Origin: Asterella californica
Lineage: Eukaryota; Streptophyta; Marchantiopsida; Marchantiales; Aytoniaceae
DNA length: 64,000 bases
Direction of reading: 5' to 3'
NCBI GenBank assembly: GCA_036924285.1
Contig: JAYKYS010000024.1
Location: 1,302,001 to 1,366,000, forward strand
The notes beneath the pieces are model-generated. The model had not been told where the DNA came from. It ran no database searches and was given only the letters and a program-made list of their open reading frames with translations. The position numbers were made by a program, and so were the translations under genes. Positions 24,133 to 33,289 of the stretch are shown piece by piece (within the stretch, counting starts at the first letter, position 1; each line of letters begins with the position of its first letter).

Positions 24133-27100
24133 TTAGCTAGAAAACATTCCTAGCTTGGGTAGTAGATAGTCCAACTTGGGAGCTGGTAAGCTCTTTGTCA
24201 GAATATCTGCAACCATGTCCTCAGTAGGACAATATCTAGCTTCTATAACTTTTCCAGCGACATGATCTTTGATGAAGTGATATCGGATGTCGATGTGCTT
24301 CGTACGGTCGTGGAACTTGCTGGTGTCGACAAGGGCCATAGCACTTTGGTTGTCACAATATGTAACGGTCGGCTCCTTGTCATGCAATCCGATGTCGGTC
24401 AGAAGCTGACGTAACCAGATTGTCTCTGAGCAGCTCGTGCTGAGAGCTACATATTCTGCCTCTGTACTTGACAAGGCTACTGACTTCTGTCTCTTGGAGG
24501 ACCAGCTGATGGCTCCTCCAGAGTAGATGAAGCAATGTCCTGATGTGGATCGTCTTGTCTCCGCATGTCCTCCCCAGTCAGCATCGGTGTAACCGAACAG
24601 AGAGTAGGGCTGGGGTAAGTGAGCATACTCAAGGTACAAATTTAAAGTTCCCTTGATGTAACGGAAAACCCGCTTCATAGCGGCAATGTGCTTAGTTCCA
24701 GGACTACTCATGAACTGGGAGAGTACACTAATGGGATAAGACAAATCAGGACGAGTACATACTGCAGCCCAATTAATAGAGCCGGCTGCACTCTGGTAAG
24801 GATAACTATTGCATAGCTTCTTTTCATCCTCAGTGACAGGGGAGTCATCCGAAGAAAGTTTCTCGCCTGTAACTAGAGGGGTGCTTACAGGTTTGCAGTC
24901 CTGTAAGCCAAACTGAAATAGTTTCTGTGTCAAATACAAAGTTTGACTAAGTCTGATAGTGCCAGAGGACGGGTCACGATTAATCTCAATGCTAAGGCAA
25001 TGATGGACTGGACCGATGTCAGTCATGCTGAACCTTGAGCTCAATTTTCCTTTTACGTGAGACAGTAGAGCCTCACTGCTGCTGGCAATCACAGTGTCAT
25101 CCACGTAGAGGGCAAGGATGACGAAGTGCTGTTTCTGGTGCAAGTAGTAAACATTTCCGTCTGCACCGGACTTAGCAAATCCAAGAGAAAGCAAGAAGTT
25201 GTCGATGATCAAGTACCATTCTCTTGATGATTGCTTAAGACCGTAGAGAGTCTTGAGCAATCTGCATACTTGACTGCGCCTTGCTGTAGTCACGCCTTCC
25301 GGAACACTCATGTATATTTCCTCGTTAAGTGTTCCATTCAGAAATGCAGTTTTAACATCCATTTGATGTACATGTAGATTATACTGCGCTGATATGGCAA
25401 GGATGAGCCGTATTGACTGAATGCGGACCACAGGGGAAAAGGTTTCTGTGTAGTCCAACCCGTAGATCTGGGTGAAACCGCGAGCCACTAGTCTCGTCTT
25501 ATAACGAGCAATGGACCCATCGGTATTAAGTTTTAATTTGAAGGTCCACTTACAGGTTATCGGTCGGCGTCCTTGTGGCAAGTCGGTGAGCTTCCAGGTG
25601 CCGTTAGATTCGTGGGAATCTAGCTCCTCCTCTATCGCTCTTCTCCACTGATCGGCGTCAGGAGAAGATACTGCTTCTGTGTAGGAAACAGGTTCCATTG
25701 GCACTGGTTTAAGAGTTACCATCAATGCACGCTTGGTGTTCTTCCGAGACTTCGGGATCAGCGATGAAGGGTCGTAGCCTTCATCTGGGTTCCGTTGTGG
25801 GGGAACTGAATGTCGAGCTGATCGTCTCAATGGAGGCGGTGCTGGGAAATCCAATGGAGGAAGAGAGGACTCGCTGTGGGTGGAGCCGGAAACTCGTGGT
25901 GAGCGTGGTGATGTGCGCCGGAGGTAAGGATGGCGCGGGCTCAAGTTCTCTGCAGGGGGAGAGTGATTGCTTGAGGAATGAGAACGTGGAGGGCGACTGC
26001 TCCCACTGGACTGTGTACTGCTGGTGACTCCTCCGCCAAGGCCATGACTGCTAGGGACTCCTCCTCCAGATCCAAGACCAATGGATGGGGTTGGAGCTGG
26101 ATTGGCAGGAGATGGCAGAGGAACTCCCACTGAAGGGAAACCGGGAGAGACCGACGGGAAATGAGCTGGGCCAGCTGAAGGGGCGGGCACAGTATGATAA
26201 AAATGGACGTCGGTCTCAGGAGATGCTTGAGTGAGTGGGAGATCAGCAGAGGGGGTGGATGTGGGAGGGAGAGTCGGAGAAGACTCATCGAAGATAACAT
26301 CACGAGAAGTGAAAGTATGACCGTCAGATTTTCTTTGGAGACGGTAACCCTTACTCTGGCCGCTATAGCCAAGGAAGATACACTCGTGAGAGCGATCATC
26401 GAGCTTTGTGCGCTCAACCTCGGGGACTTGGGAAAAAGCGCGACAGCCAAAGACGCGCAGAAAGGAGAGATCGGGTCGACGAGGTGTTGTGGAGGCATAG
26501 GAGTGCCAGAGTTCATAAGGTGTGGTCATAGACGGGATAGCCTTAGACGGACACCGGTTCTGGAGGAAGGTGGCGTAAGTGATTGCTTCACCCCAGAAGG
26601 GCTTGATGAGCTTAGAAGTGTAAAGCATGGAACGGACGGCATCAAGCAAGCTGCGGTTCTTACGTTCAGCAACGCCATTCTGCTGAGGAGAGTAAGGGAC
26701 TGTGAATTGACGCTGGATGCCACGCTCGCGACAGAAAGCGTCAAAAGCAGCTGAACGATATTCCCCGTCATTGTCAGATCGCAAAGTGACGAGAGATTGA
26801 CCAGTGGCGCGCTCAGCAAATGCTAGATAGTCCCGGAAAGCAGCAAAACAGTCACTCTTATAGTAGAGAAGACGAGTGACAGTGTAGCGTGAGTAGTCAT
26901 CAATGAAGGTGATGAAATACTCATAGCCAGAAAAGGTGCAAGGGGAGATGCGACCACTAATATCAGAATGGACCAGTGCTAGAGGACGAGTGGATCGAGT
27001 AGAGCTAGCACGTGGGAATTTAGTGCGTGCATGCTTGCCGTGTGCACAAGCTGGACAAATATCCTCAGAGAGCGGGAAGGAAGGGAGGCCGGTAACGTAC

Positions 27101-27675
27101 CTGCGGTGGCTCAGCTCATGAACTCGATGATGGTTGATATGGCCGAGTCGCTGATGCCACAGGGTAGAGAGATCGCCCGTCGTAGTAACAAGGGCACAGG
27201 GTCTAGGTGACGTCGGTGGAGGAGTCCGACTGCCAGATGTGAAGCCCTGGATGCCGTCTAGTAGGCGCGGAGGAGATCGCGATCGAAAGAACTCGGAATT
27301 TGCGGGATGTAAATCAGGAAAATTCAGAGCTGGATCGAGATGGATGAGGGAAACCGGGTAAGGGATGTAAGGACCAGGGCCGAGAAGGCCTTGCGTCCCT
27401 CTTCGGAGGGCTATGTCCCTGTGGGAGGGACTGTCCTCCCGGTCCCCTGGCGGACTGCCTTCGGGGCAGTCCTCGGAGAACGGACTGCCGACGCGGCAGT
27501 CTCCGGACGGACTGCCGCCGTCAGCCCCGCCGCGCGGGGATGCGTATCCCCGCCTGGGGATAGTGCGTGAGGCCGGGGGACGTATCCCCGTACAGGGGAT
27601 AGTGCGTGGGGCCGGGGTCCCCGGCGCGGATCCCCAGTGCGCGGGGATCCGTGTGTACTCCCGCGTGCTCCCAGG
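24133..27675 (-). CDS. copia pol: integrase, reverse transcriptase, RNase H
   Basis: On the minus strand this frame is open from just below a TGA at 27676-27678 down to the stop at 24133. The upstream 500 bases read as a Pro/Arg-rich linker. Then come the integrase zinc finger (LWHQRLGHIN…CPACAHGKHA, 27162-27040), the integrase DD-E core with LVHSDISG and TLRSDNDGEY, a long Ser/Pro-rich region, RT with LYVDDTVIAS (about 25110), and RNase H with YTDADWGG…STSGH and LSSTEAEYVAL. No internal stop is seen over RT and RNase H. The first ATG-like start is well inside integrase, so translation must depend on the gag frame; no overlap with that frame is present. Confidence 0.9.
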   Translation of the reverse strand, partial: PGSTREYTRIPAHWGSAPGTPAPRTIPCTGIRPPASRTIPRRGYASPRGGADGGSPSGDCRVGSPFSEDCPEGSPPGDREDSPSHRDIALRRGTQGLLGPGPYIPYPVSLIHLDPALNFPDLHPANSEFFRSRSPPRLLDGIQGFTSGSRTPPPTSPRPCALVTTTGDLSTLWHQRLGHINHHRVHELSHRRYVTGLPSFPLSEDICPACAHGKHARTKFPRASSTRSTRPLALVHSDISGRISPCTFSGYEYFITFIDDYSRYTVTRLLYYKSDCFAAFRDYLAFAERATGQSLVTLRSDNDGEYRSAAFDAFCRERGIQRQFTVPYSPQQNGVAERKNRSLLDAVRSMLYTSKLIKPFWGEAITYATFLQNRCPSKAIPSMTTPYELWHSYASTTPRRPDLSFLRVFGCRAFSQVPEVERTKLDDRSHECIFLGYSGQSKGYRLQRKSDGHTFTSRDVIFDESSPTLPPTSTPSADLPLTQASPETDVHFYHTVPAPSAGPAHFPSVSPGFPSVGVPLPSPANPAPTPSIGLGSGGGVPSSHGLGGGVTSSTQSSGSSRPPRSHSSSNHSPPAENLSPRHPYLRRTSPRSPRVSGSTHSESSLPPLDFPAPPPLRRSARHSVPPQRNPDEGYDPSSLIPKSRKNTKRALMVTLKPVPMEPVSYTEAVSSPDADQWRRAIEEELDSHESNGTWKLTDLPQGRRPITCKWTFKLKLNTDGSIARYKTRLVARGFTQIYGLDYTETFSPVVRIQSIRLILAISAQYNLHVHQMDVKTAFLNGTLNEEIYMSVPEGVTTARRSQVCRLLKTLYGLKQSSREWYLIIDNFLLSLGFAKSGADGNVYYLHQKQHFVILALYVDDTVIASSSEALLSHVKGKLSSRFSMTDIGPVHHCLSIEINRDPSSGTIRLSQTLYLTQKLFQFGLQDCKPVSTPLVTGEKLSSDDSPVTEDEKKLCNSYPYQSAAGSINWAAVCTRPDLSYPISVLSQFMSSPGTKHIAAMKRVFRYIKGTLNLYLEYAHLPQPYSLFGYTDADWGGHAETRRSTSGHCFIYSGGAISWSSKRQKSVALSSTEAEYVALSTSCSETIWLRQLLTDIGLHDKEPTVTYCDNQSAMALVDTSKFHDRTKHIDIRYHFIKDHVAGKVIEARYCPTEDMVADILTKSLPAPKLDYLLPKLGMFSS

Positions 27676-27904
27676 TCAGCGGGGGTCGCGGCGACCTCCC
27701 GCGGCCTGGGAGATGGACTGCCTCCGTGCGGAGGCAGTCCGTGGGGATGGGACATCGCCCCATCTCCTTGGAGCATGGGGATGGGGTTATGCCCCATCTC
27801 CTGGTGTGAGGGGATGGGTTCCCCATTCGTTTCTCACGGATGGGGATCCCGTCCCATTCTCGATGTCCCTTCCACGTCCCACCTCGGGGGGTGCGTTGCC
27901 CCCG
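27397..27904. repeat. GC-rich array of consecutive hairpins
   Basis: About 15 non-overlapping or nested inverted repeats in 508 bp. Examples: GGACTGCC/GGCAGTCC (27452-27472), GACTGCC/GGCAGTC (27483-27501), CGGGGAT/ATCCCCG (27535-27552), ATCCCC/GGGGAT (27546-27561 and 27584-27600), GCCGGGG/CCCCGGC (27611-27625), GGATCCCC/GGGGATCC (27628-27650), a nested stem from CTCCCAGG 27668 to CCTGGGAG 27712, GGACTGCCTCCG/CGGAGGCAGTCC (27715-27740), and GATGGGG/CCCCATC (27780-27798). Loops are 1-8 bases. The arms differ in sequence, so it is not one repeat unit copied. Confidence 0.9.
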
Positions 27905-29840
27905 ACGCGAGACCTGGAGGCGAGGGGCTTCCGGGAAGGGGCACCAATGCCAGGGGGCGTGCATGGTGATCCGTGTACGTGCTCAAGGGGTGCGTGGTCC
28001 CTGCAGTAATGATTTGACTTAGGGGTGCGAGGCTTCCAAGAGGTGTGCCAGCTGAGTCGATCCGTGTAGAGGGAAACGGCTCGATCCGTGTGCTGGTGGA
28101 CGCGCGTGGAAGGGGTGGAGCACCAAGGGGTGGTGTCCTAACAGGAAATTGCCCAAGGGGTGTGGTGGTGAGGGGGGTAGACCCCGCGCGGACTGAATTT
28201 GGGACTTCATTTTCAAAGTGGGACAACTCCGAATTTGATGGAGTGATAGGGACTTCTCTAGTGAGAGAGTGCTCCGAATTAGGGATTTGAAAATTCCGTG
28301 AGTGACTTGGCTGAATTTCTGCTTGGGTGTGCGCATTCTGTGAGGCGGGGCTGGGCCTGGTCCGTGGGAAGCGGATCCTGCGCATGTTGCGGTTGAATAG
28401 TGAGGTGCTAGTCCGCTGATTAGATTGCGGTCTAGCTCGCAAGCGCGGTCCAGATCTCTGGCTAGGTGGTAGTGTGTGGATTACTGAGGTCCTACCAGCT
28501 GTAGCTACAAGCGCGGTTTGGTCAGCGACCAAAATTGAATTGCCGAGCATGTAGAGATCGTCGACGGTGGGGCAGGGAGCAAGCACTTGACCAAATCTGT
28601 CTTCGAGGTGACAGAATCCATTGCCGATCAGGCACCAGCCGCCATTGGCATCAAACTGCCGAGCTGAGAATAAGTTCTTTTGCAAAGCGGGCACGTGAAG
28701 AACGTCACGTATGTATACATGCTCACCGTTGAGCAGGCGCACTTCCACCATGCCAGAACCAGCGACGTGAATAGTGGTGTTGTCACCGAGTAGAATCGCA
28801 TCATTTTCGGTGTTCTCAGCAGAGACGGGTGAGTATTCGACGAATTGCCGTCGATTGTGCGCCATGTGGTGTGTGGCACCCGTGTCCACATACCAGTTAG
28901 GATCAGCTGTCTGCACGATTGCAGACGAACATTGTGCCACCAAAACCCGACGAGTGTTGCCGTTGTTGTTCTGGGAACGGCGATTCTTGTTCTTGTTTTT
29001 GTTGCCAGCATTGGAGTTCTCGTTACTGCTGCTGGGCTTGTCTGGGCATTCAGCGATGCGGTGCCCGGGCTTGTTGCATTGGAAACATTTCTCGTTAGGG
29101 TCTGGCGGTCTCTTCGGTGGCTGATTACCGCTTTGTCGGTTGCCACCATTGTTGCGCCGGTTATTGCCATTGCGACCTCCTTGCCGGCGACCTGCAAACA
29201 AGGCAGTGGATGGTTCCATCGATAGCTTGAGCCCGATCGTTTCCTCCTGAATGAGGAAGGTGATGAGGTCCTGTAGCGAGAGATTTGGGCTCGTTCTCAT
29301 CGCCTGCAAGAATAGATGGTAGTTGTTGGGCATGCTGCCCATCAACGCGAGGACTTGCTCCTCGTTGGCAATTATCAGTCCAGCTGAAGTCATCTGCTGG
29401 ATGAGAGACTTGAAGTTGTTGACATGTTGGGTAACAGTCTCGTTGGGTTTCATCTTCAAAACCCGTAACTTCTCTCTCAAGTGCATCTTGGTCACCATGT
29501 CTTGACCTGCAAAGTGTCTGGTCAAGGTGGACCATGCATCGTTCGATGTGGCGCAGGACATTAGATGTCCTGCCACGCTGTTCTCGCAACATTCGTTGAT
29601 CGCTGCGAGTGCGTTAACGTCACGCTGATCCCAATCTGCGATGCTACCGGGTCCGGTAGCAGGGGGAGGGATGGGTACCGCAGTACCTCCGGGTGTCGTG
29701 GCACGTGGTCTCTGCACGTTCCCTTCCACGATGTCAAGAACACCATGGGCCCTGAGCCGCAAGGTTGTCTTGTGCTTCCACAGCGTGAAGTATGTGCCAT
29801 CGAACTTGGCCCAGCCTTTGGTGTCAAAGGGGGCAGACAT
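27834..29840 (-). CDS. copia gag-protease with long Pro-rich tail
   Basis: 668 codons from ATG at 29840, the first Met in a retrotransposon gag context. Residues 1-210 form the gag helical region, residues 252-265 the zinc knuckle CFQCNKPGHRIAEC, and residues 317-322 the protease core YVDTGA. After the protease and a short pre-integrase part (to about residue 425), the frame runs 240 codons through an unusual Pro/Ser/Thr/Arg-rich segment with repeats such as TPLG and PPLG, then stops inside the hairpin array. In ordinary copia elements integrase follows the protease directly in frame. Confidence 0.92.
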   Translation of the reverse strand: MSAPFDTKGWAKFDGTYFTLWKHKTTLRLRAHGVLDIVEGNVQRPRATTPGGTAVPIPPPATGPGSIADWDQRDVNALAAINECCENSVAGHLMSCATSNDAWSTLTRHFAGQDMVTKMHLREKLRVLKMKPNETVTQHVNNFKSLIQQMTSAGLIIANEEQVLALMGSMPNNYHLFLQAMRTSPNLSLQDLITFLIQEETIGLKLSMEPSTALFAGRRQGGRNGNNRRNNGGNRQSGNQPPKRPPDPNEKCFQCNKPGHRIAECPDKPSSSNENSNAGNKNKNKNRRSQNNNGNTRRVLVAQCSSAIVQTADPNWYVDTGATHHMAHNRRQFVEYSPVSAENTENDAILLGDNTTIHVAGSGMVEVRLLNGEHVYIRDVLHVPALQKNLFSARQFDANGGWCLIGNGFCHLEDRFGQVLAPCPTVDDLYMLGNSILVADQTALVATAGRTSVIHTLPPSQRSGPRLRARPQSNQRTSTSLFNRNMRRIRFPRTRPSPASQNAHTQAEIQPSHSRNFQIPNSEHSLTREVPITPSNSELSHFENEVPNSVRAGSTPLTTTPLGQFPVRTPPLGAPPLPRASTSTRIEPFPSTRIDSAGTPLGSLAPLSQIITAGTTHPLSTYTDHHARPLALVPLPGSPSPPGLASGATHPPRWDVEGTSRMGRDPHP

Positions 29841-30012
29841 TCTGTATCAGATTGATCGCTGGAACGGTGAAATTCTGTTAGCGAAGGTACAGAATATGGG
29901 TGCGTGAAGCGTCCTTCTCGCAGCAGCTGAAGCGTCCTCCAACTGCTCTCACCTAAGGGCCGAAGGCCTACCTAGTGCCTATGCTATTGTGCTAGTGCAT
30001 CAACAATGCAAA

Positions 30013-30024
30013 GCTCTGATACCA
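30013..30024 (-). promoter_or_regulatory. Primer binding site, initiator tRNA-Met
   Basis: Minus strand reads TGGTATCAGAGC directly after the LTR, the usual complement to the 3' end of plant initiator tRNA-Met in copia elements. The same 12 bases recur next to the LTRs at 15273-15284 and 32858-32869. Confidence 0.9.
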
Positions 30025-30289
30025 TGTTGGAAATGGACTGCTAATAGAATAGACTAAGGTAAAACTCTAAGTCACGGCATAAGGACAGTATGAGAGTGTG
30101 GGGAGAGCTCCTCAAGAGAGTGTAGGCAAAACCAAGTAAGTAAATACTCAATAATGTACAATGGCCTTCAGCCAGAATAATATACCTTGGGGTCTTGGCC
30201 TTGGTGACCTTACGAAAGGTCACCATCCTAAAAGCCTGAACTGCTTTACTGCAAAGAGGGGTATTCACACTACGTATGGTATTCTAACA
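30025..30289 (-). repeat. 5' LTR (265 bp)
   Basis: Sequence appears identical to the LTR at 23833-24097. Its inner edge abuts the primer binding site and its outer edge the TTTAC duplication. Confidence 0.95.
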
Positions 30290-30294
30290 TTTAC

Positions 30295-31104
30295 CATCTC
30301 TCATTCCAGATGAGAACCCTTTCCAGGAAGTGGAAGCGTTTGGTTTATATTTCTGAAATGCCTTTCGAGTCCCATGTGACGAAGCATGCCGTAGAATCAA
30401 GTTGCCCGTGACGCTGCCCAGGGGGTCCACTGTCTGTCATCAGCTTTTGCATGAACCTAAATGTCTTGGCGGGCTTGGGGAATGAATATTCATCGATTGT
30501 CATTTTCTTATCGTTGAGATATGGACTTTCCTTGTTTTCAAGCATTTCAAAGAAAGACTGGAAACTGGCTTTTGATGACAATGTAGCAAGAGCTGCGGCC
30601 GTAGCAGCTTCACCGACTGTATGAGGCCTGTACACGGAGCTAGGCCCTACCGGTAGAAGCAGGCTGATTCCCAAGCATATCAACAGTTGAGGAGAAGCAG
30701 TTTGAAGTTACTAGAAGAGAAATGCAACGCAATGAATAGCCAACGGATAGAAAAATCCCATCAAGCTTCACAAACGGAAAGAATGACCCGAAGGGTCAAG
30801 CAACCAACGCCCCGAATGGAAAAAAAAGACCCGGCTATCAGTAGCTCTAAAGTCGCCTATAGCTAAAATATCAACACATGTAAGTCAAACCTACTGCATA
30901 CAACAAGTGCACATGAAATAGTATCGCCTACTGCAATGCTTTCTTGTGGACCACGCCTGCTAAAGCTCTCTGTAGAGCAATGAAAACTCTCTGTCCAAAA
31001 AACGTTGTTATGGTGATTACTCCGAGAAGTATCTTTGATTGGACTGGAAGCGCTTTACCCACTTGTCTTGGTTTATATTACACTTTCTTCACGCATTACA
31101 ACTT
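30295..31104. other. Host DNA between two copia elements; one exon-like frame
   Basis: Short stretch of unique sequence between the young copia (ends 30294) and the rearranged copia (starts about 31105). A minus-strand frame at 30345-30662 begins at a possible splice acceptor (TACCGGTAG) and reads as a plausible soluble protein segment with FQSFFEMLENKES and FPKPAKTFRFMQKLM, then stops. I do not recognise the family. Confidence 0.35.
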
Positions 31105-31139
31105 TTTCGCTGTTGACCTTTCGGTCATTGCAAGAAACT

Positions 31140-32762
31140 CTAGGAACACCTTGAAACACTCTGATTTACTCCTAACAAATAAACGAATGTATATCTTGAG
31201 AAGTCATCCGTAAAGATGAGAAAGTACCGATATCCTGAACATGTAACTGGAGAAATTGGTCCACAAATATCTGAGTGGACTAATTCAAGTAGATCTGCAG
31301 CACGTCTACCTCCCCCTCCAGGAAATGTCTCACGGGATTGCTTACCCAGAAAGCAAGACTCACAGTTCACATTTGTCAAAGCCAATTTGGGTAAACCTTC
31401 AACCATCTCGCTTGTTTGCATTTGCTGAAGTCGAGCTTGGCCAATATGACCAAGTCTCAAATGCCAAAGAGTAGAAGCTTCAGCAGCATGTAGATCGGCC
31501 ACCTCTCTTGTTACAGCAGGTGCTGCAAAACTGGGATAAACGGCATCTCCCAGTTTATAAAGACAACGCTGCAATGGACAGTCTGCTAAGATCTCTCCTC
31601 CTGCAAGCACAAGCTGGCACGAGCCACCGGAGAATAGCAAAGATCCGTCTTTATCATCGAAGTAACGTGCAGAGAAAAGATTCTTCTTTAGATTAGATTT
31701 GGTAATCTCCACTTCCTCTCCATGTGGCAACTTAACAACTACTGTGTCCATCCCAACAATAGAATGAGAGGAGTTATCACCAAAAAATACACTTTGTGGT
31801 GTGCTGATTACTGTGTATAGATGAAAGTAATCTCTATTGGCTGCCATATGATGCGTCGCTCCAGTATCAATGTACCACGAGTCATCACCATCATCAGGAG
31901 CATCTTCAGTAACAGTCAGCACTCTCCTCTGAGTCGATGTCAAAGAAGTACCACCTTGATTAGATTTCTCCTTAGAGACTTGAGCCTCGAGTTTCTTCAG
32001 GTTCTGCAACTTGAAACAAGTATCAATCAGATGCCCTGATTTCTTGCAATACTTGCAAAAGAGAGTATTGCCTTTCCCTCCGCTTCCGGATGTAGAAGCT
32101 TGATTGGACTTCTTATCATTGGAAAGAAAATGTTTCTTTTCCAAAGATTTCTTCTGAGAGTAAAGAAGTTGTGCCAGCTCAGCCATACCATATCTCCGCT
32201 TCTGCTCCGCCTCATGACGTAGAAGAATGCTAGACAAGCCTGAGAGCGTCAAGTTGGGAATAGCGCGAAGTGTCTGCACCAAAGGTTGCAGACTGTCGGG
32301 ACGACTACTGATGAGGTTCATGGTCACCTCTTCATCATCGACTTTCACACCCATCGATTCCAACTGTGAAATCACATACTTGAACTCTTGGAGATGAGGA
32401 CCAACGGGCTGTCCTTCACTGAGTGCAAGATTCCGAAAACGATCTTTTAGATTTGCTTTAGTCACCAGATCTGTAGAATCAAACACAGCCTTCAAGGTGA
32501 CAAAAATATTGTTAGAAGTAGTACATGAAAGAATATACTTCTGCAGATTTAAACTCAACGCAGTATTGAGCAACTGCGCTTGGAGATCCTTCTTATCCCA
32601 AGCGGCTTCAGCGGCACCATCAGTCGCATGTCTGCTTTCAGTACCATCGACGATTGGCAACAGATCTTCAATCTTCAAGAAAATGGAGATGGCACGCTTC
32701 CAGATATGAAAACAGTCACCATCAAACTTTGGAATCATGTCCGCTCGGAAACCGGTTCCCAT
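31140..32762 (-). pseudogene. copia gag-protease-integrase 5' half
   Basis: 540 codons from ATG at 32762. Gag helical region, then the zinc knuckle CKYCKKSGHLIDTC (about residues 234-247), protease motif WYIDTGATHHM, the pre-integrase block LWHLRLGHIG, the integrase finger CESCFLGK, and the start of the integrase core with LVHSDICGPIS and FSRYTFVYLL. It then runs into a frameshift and stops at the inversion breakpoint, so the third catalytic residue of integrase and all of RT are missing here; they are found on the opposite strand from 33290. The frame over gag and protease itself has no stop. Confidence 0.93.
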
Positions 32763-32869
32763 AGTAACAAAGTTGGAGTGACCAAACTAGGAAGAACAAA
32801 AGTCTTGAAGAGAAATTACGAGAACTGATGAAATATCGAGGAGTGGACCTAATCCAGGCTCTGATACCA

Positions 32870-33091
32870 TGTCAGATTACGTATGCGGAAGCACAACCTG
32901 ATCTTGAGCAGAGAAGAATGTACTTCATGAAACTTGAAGACCTTAATTCATCGATCGATAACTGAGTACATATCACAGACTAGTTGAACCGCCCAACAAC
33001 GGACAACGACTAAATGTTCAAACATGTTCAATGTCTAAACGTTACAGCCGATAGCAGCGTGGAGAGGAGTTACGAACTATCTCATCCAACA
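32870..33091 (-). repeat. 5' LTR of rearranged copia (222 bp)
   Basis: Minus strand: TGTTGGATGAG…ATCTGACA, followed by the PBS at 32869-32858. Differs from the 3' LTR at 35927-36147 by roughly nine positions, which points to an older insertion than the 23.8-30.3 kb element. Confidence 0.92.
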
Positions 33092-33174
33092 ATCAAGGGT
33101 GAGGTCTAGGGCAAGAATTGTCTAAATGTGCTCTCGCCTCCTTCTCTTTATAGGTGCTTCCACCTTCTTGCCTG

Positions 33175-33278
33175 AGACACTGCGGTCAGACAACGGACAA
33201 CGTCTAAATGTTCAAACATGTTCAATGTCTAAACGTTACAGCCGATAGTAGTGTAGAGAGGAGTTACAAGGTGTTCAG
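33175..33278. repeat. Chimeric junction: integrase piece plus extra LTR fragment
   Basis: Bases 33175-33196 repeat the integrase sequence found in place at 33343-33364. They run without a gap, sharing ACAACGGA, into 33188-33270, an 80-bp internal LTR fragment in the same orientation as the 5' LTR (32999-33075). That in turn joins the 3' half-element. It is a scar of the rearrangement. Confidence 0.85.
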
Positions 33279-33289
33279 AGTGTTTCAAG

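Larger units (their letters stand above)
23828..30294 (-). mobile_element. Near-complete young copia retrotransposon
   Basis: Element 23833-30289 (6457 bp) flanked by the perfect 5-bp duplication TTTAC at 23828-23832 and 30290-30294. Both LTRs are 265 bp and I find no difference between them, which implies a recent insertion. The PBS matches initiator tRNA-Met and the purine tract lies next to the 3' LTR. The internal part codes for gag-protease and integrase-RT-RNase H in two long frames, separated by a GC-rich, hairpin-dense, Pro-rich block of about 1.2 kb that is unusual for copia. Confidence 0.95.

Noticed and set aside
25725..26754. Plus-strand open frames within the copia pol region
   Set aside because: They are shadows of the long minus-strand polyprotein frame, with no motifs of their own.
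27521..27834. Idea that gag and pol of the young copia are joined by one -1 frameshift stimulated by the hairpins
   Set aside because: The pol frame is closed by a TGA at 27676-27678, so it does not overlap the gag frame that ends at 27834. A single slip cannot join them.
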